This document shows, in pieces, positions 61,894 through 64,000 of a stretch of DNA of 64,000 nucleotides. Position 1 is the stretch's first letter. The number at the start of each line of letters is the position of its first letter. Both the position numbers and the translations under genes were made by a program. Source of the DNA: Anaeramoeba flamelloides (lineage: Eukaryota > Metamonada > Anaeramoebidae); contig JANTQA010000012.1 in NCBI GenBank assembly GCA_027625915.1, positions 7,276,501 through 7,340,500 of the forward strand, in the 5' to 3' direction. A model generated the notes under the pieces. It was not told the DNA's origin. It made no database searches and saw only the letters and a program-made list of their open reading frames with translations.

Positions 61894-62601
61894 TCTTTAG
61901 AAATTTCAGTTGGTCAGTAATTGTTGTGTGGGTCCAATAAAAAGTATAAATAAAAAAAATTTCTTTTTGTGTACTCAAAAAACTTATTTCCTTTTGTCAA
62001 AAAATGAAAAATAAAACTTTTTTTGTTTTAAATTTGGATTTGAAAACACTGGGTTTTGGCACATCGGTTTTCTTTCTTTTTATCTTTTTCTTCAGAATTT
62101 TATTTTTTTTTTTTTTTTATTTTTTTTGGTTCCCAATTTTAATTTTTTTAAGTACTTTTTTCTTTTATCCTTTAATTTATTCCTGATCCAAAGAACAAAT
62201 TAAGCGTAACGCTAATTATCCTCCCTGTTTTTTCGAAAAACAACGCTTTATAACAAACTTTTTTTTCAGTAAGACAGTTTTTCTTTTTTTTAGCTATCAG
62301 CAATGGTTAATAGTACAAATTTTTCCTTCAACTTTCCAAAGAAAAAAAAACAAAAAAAGAAGATTTGCATAAATCTTCAAAGTCTCTGACTTGAAAAGAA
62401 AACACAAAAAAGAAACAAAGTTTAAAAGCTTCTCGAGTTTTCATTTTACTTTGATCTTGCACAAACCTTTTTATTTTTGGAAAGATGAATGAAAATTTTG
62501 TTCTATTTCTTTTTATACAAATAGTCCCAAACAAACTCCTACTTTTCGATTCAGAACAACAAGAGAACAATTTTTAAACGATCAGTTCGTTTTTAAATTA
62601 T

Positions 62602-62965
62602 TAAGGGAATAGCGTGTAAATAAATTGGTCTAAAATTAAAGTATGTTGTGATTGCCAGTAAATTGTCTTGGGTGAACAATGATTCAGATTGCTCTAAAAA
62701 ATTTATTAACAAAATGAATATAATCGCACAAGAAATTATTAAATTTTTGAAAGAATGATATTTAAAAAAATGTCAATATTTGAAAATTATCATTTAATTT
62801 CTTTTTTCAATTCTTAAAATAAAAACCCAAAATAGCCGTATTTTAGTCTCAAAAAATTCAGTATTTTGAACTTCCAAAAGTAATTATTTGTTAATTTTTC
62901 AATTTTAAAGTATAACTGAATAATTTTTATCATAAAAACCTAAAGGCTAATTATTTTTAATTTCT
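62602..62965 (+). repeat. element D, partial copy 2
   Basis: Matches 1092-1445 in the same orientation: GGGAATAGCGT at the left, AAAGTATGTTGTGATTG, GCTCTAAAAAATTTATTA, AACTTCCAAAAGTAA and AAAACCTAAAGGCTAATTA. The right inverted arm is absent. Confidence 0.75.
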
Positions 62966-63339
62966 TTTTCTAAATTTGGTTGTATTATATTTATACTATC
63001 ATTTTCCAAGTTAGATTGAAAAATTTTTATTTCTGATTCTCAAATATTTGGCCAAGGATTGTCTTAGTATCGAAAGAAAACAAGATCTTCACAAGATCAT
63101 TTGATCATGATAATCTAGAGTTTTATTAATTTGGATCTTTATTTTAGAAACTTTGAGATAAAATATATTTTTTTTAATTTGAAAATAACAAGAAGAAAAA
63201 CCCTATAAGTTTTGAATGTAATCTCTAATCATTTTTTTACAAGACCTTGTGGTTTTACAACAAATATTGACTGTTATAATTTTGGGAACTTGAAAGAAAA
63301 AATTTCATTTCTAAATTGGAAAAAGATAGTATTTCCTTA

Positions 63340-63814
63340 GGCCAGCAAAATAATGCATGCAGAACGACTATAATCAGTGTTTCGAAATATAAAGCAGAGT
63401 ACTTTTTTTCTTCTTGTTCCAATGCAACATCCAATCAACTGCCAAATAGTATACCTAAGTTCAAATCAATTTTGAAAGCAAACCTATTGATATTTTCTGT
63501 AAAATTTAAATTATTAATATAATTTGTAGAAATTTTCTAATATTCTCAATTTTTTGGAATTTTTTTGTTTTTTTGATGATTAACCATTTTCTGAAAAATT
63601 TACTCTATTTTTTTAGATAAATTTTGCAATTTGATCCTGAATTTTTAGAATTTCTTTTTAAATAATAGAACTTTAAGTAACCAATACCATATTTATTTAG
63701 GTTTTATTATCAGTTTCTTTGATTGGTTGATGTATAGGTTTTCTAAAAAAAAAAACATGTTTTTTATTTTGAAACTCTTCTGAAATTTTTTTGCACATTT
63801 TATTTTGACTACCG
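63340..63814 (-). mobile_element. family A Tc1/mariner-like element, copy 5
   Basis: About 475 bp in reverse orientation, with TA at both edges (63338-63339 and 63815-63816). It shares AATCAGTGTTTCGAAATAT and TTCTTCTTGTTCCAATGCAA with the complement of copies 2-4; both termini are more diverged. Confidence 0.78.
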
Positions 63815-64000
63815 TAAATACTGATTAATTCAAAAAAAAGTTTTAAATTTTTTGGTATAATTTCCCATTTTTTTATTCTTGAAAACCAACTATCAAAATA
63901 TTTTTGTTTCAAACCACAGTACTTTTGTGAACTAAATTTACAATTTTTTTTATATTTTGTTCAATTAAATTCTTTCTTCAAAGCACTTATAACCATTTTC

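Larger units (their letters stand above)
61894..64000. other. intergenic to window end, repeats
   Basis: No gene is supported. It contains a partial copy of element D (62602-62965) and family A copy 5 (63340-63814). Confidence 0.7.

Overview
This window looks like nuclear DNA from a very A+T-rich protist. Coding islands are spaced far apart, genes are interrupted by GT-AG introns, proteins are rich in Lys and Asn, stops are TAA, and there is no operon structure. One gene joins bacterial-type SBBP beta-propeller repeats to GCC2/GCC3 cysteine-rich repeats and a multi-pass membrane domain. That architecture, together with the base composition, reminds me of anaeramoebid or other metamonad-like amoeboflagellates, but the taxon is an inference and I cannot confirm it.

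I can support seven protein genes, all on the minus strand. They are a five-exon SNF1/AMPK-related kinase (2495-8432); a Rho/Rac GTPase with a reading-register problem in its P-loop region (10170-10762); a three-exon SBBP/GCC2-GCC3 membrane receptor-like gene (16091 to about 27847); a small coiled-coil protein (40989-41294); a three-exon PUF60-type splicing factor with RRM1, RRM2 and UHM (49289-51078); a SNU13/15.5K-type L7Ae protein with a Lys-rich N-terminal extension (56365-57137); and an unrecognised basic protein (60955-61893). PUF60 and SNU13 are both spliceosome components. The other genes have no evident functional link. Most introns are 100-200 bp, one is about 1.1 kb, and two are very long (3.2 and 5.9 kb) and carry repeats.

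The rest, over 80% of the window, is noncoding and full of short degenerate DNA elements. The clearest are two families with Tc1/mariner-like ends flanked by TA. Family A is about 480 bp, with five copies at 29252, 33584, 35013, 42153 and 63340. Family B is a palindromic element of about 200 bp, with copies at 13156, 30260, 31130, 37181 and 59068. Other repeats are a 422-bp element with very long terminal inverted repeats (30613-31034), a 0.76-kb inverted-repeat element (1092-1853) with a second partial copy at 62602, modular hairpin elements (5187, 28002, 35997, 45340), a 430-bp inverted pair (655-1085 and 22853-23288), and a 500-bp direct pair (19240 and 37575). The 29-39 kb stretch is a gene-free graveyard of these elements. 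I saw no tRNA, rRNA or CRISPR. Repeat boundaries were read by eye and, unless TA-flanked, are accurate to about 10-20 bp.
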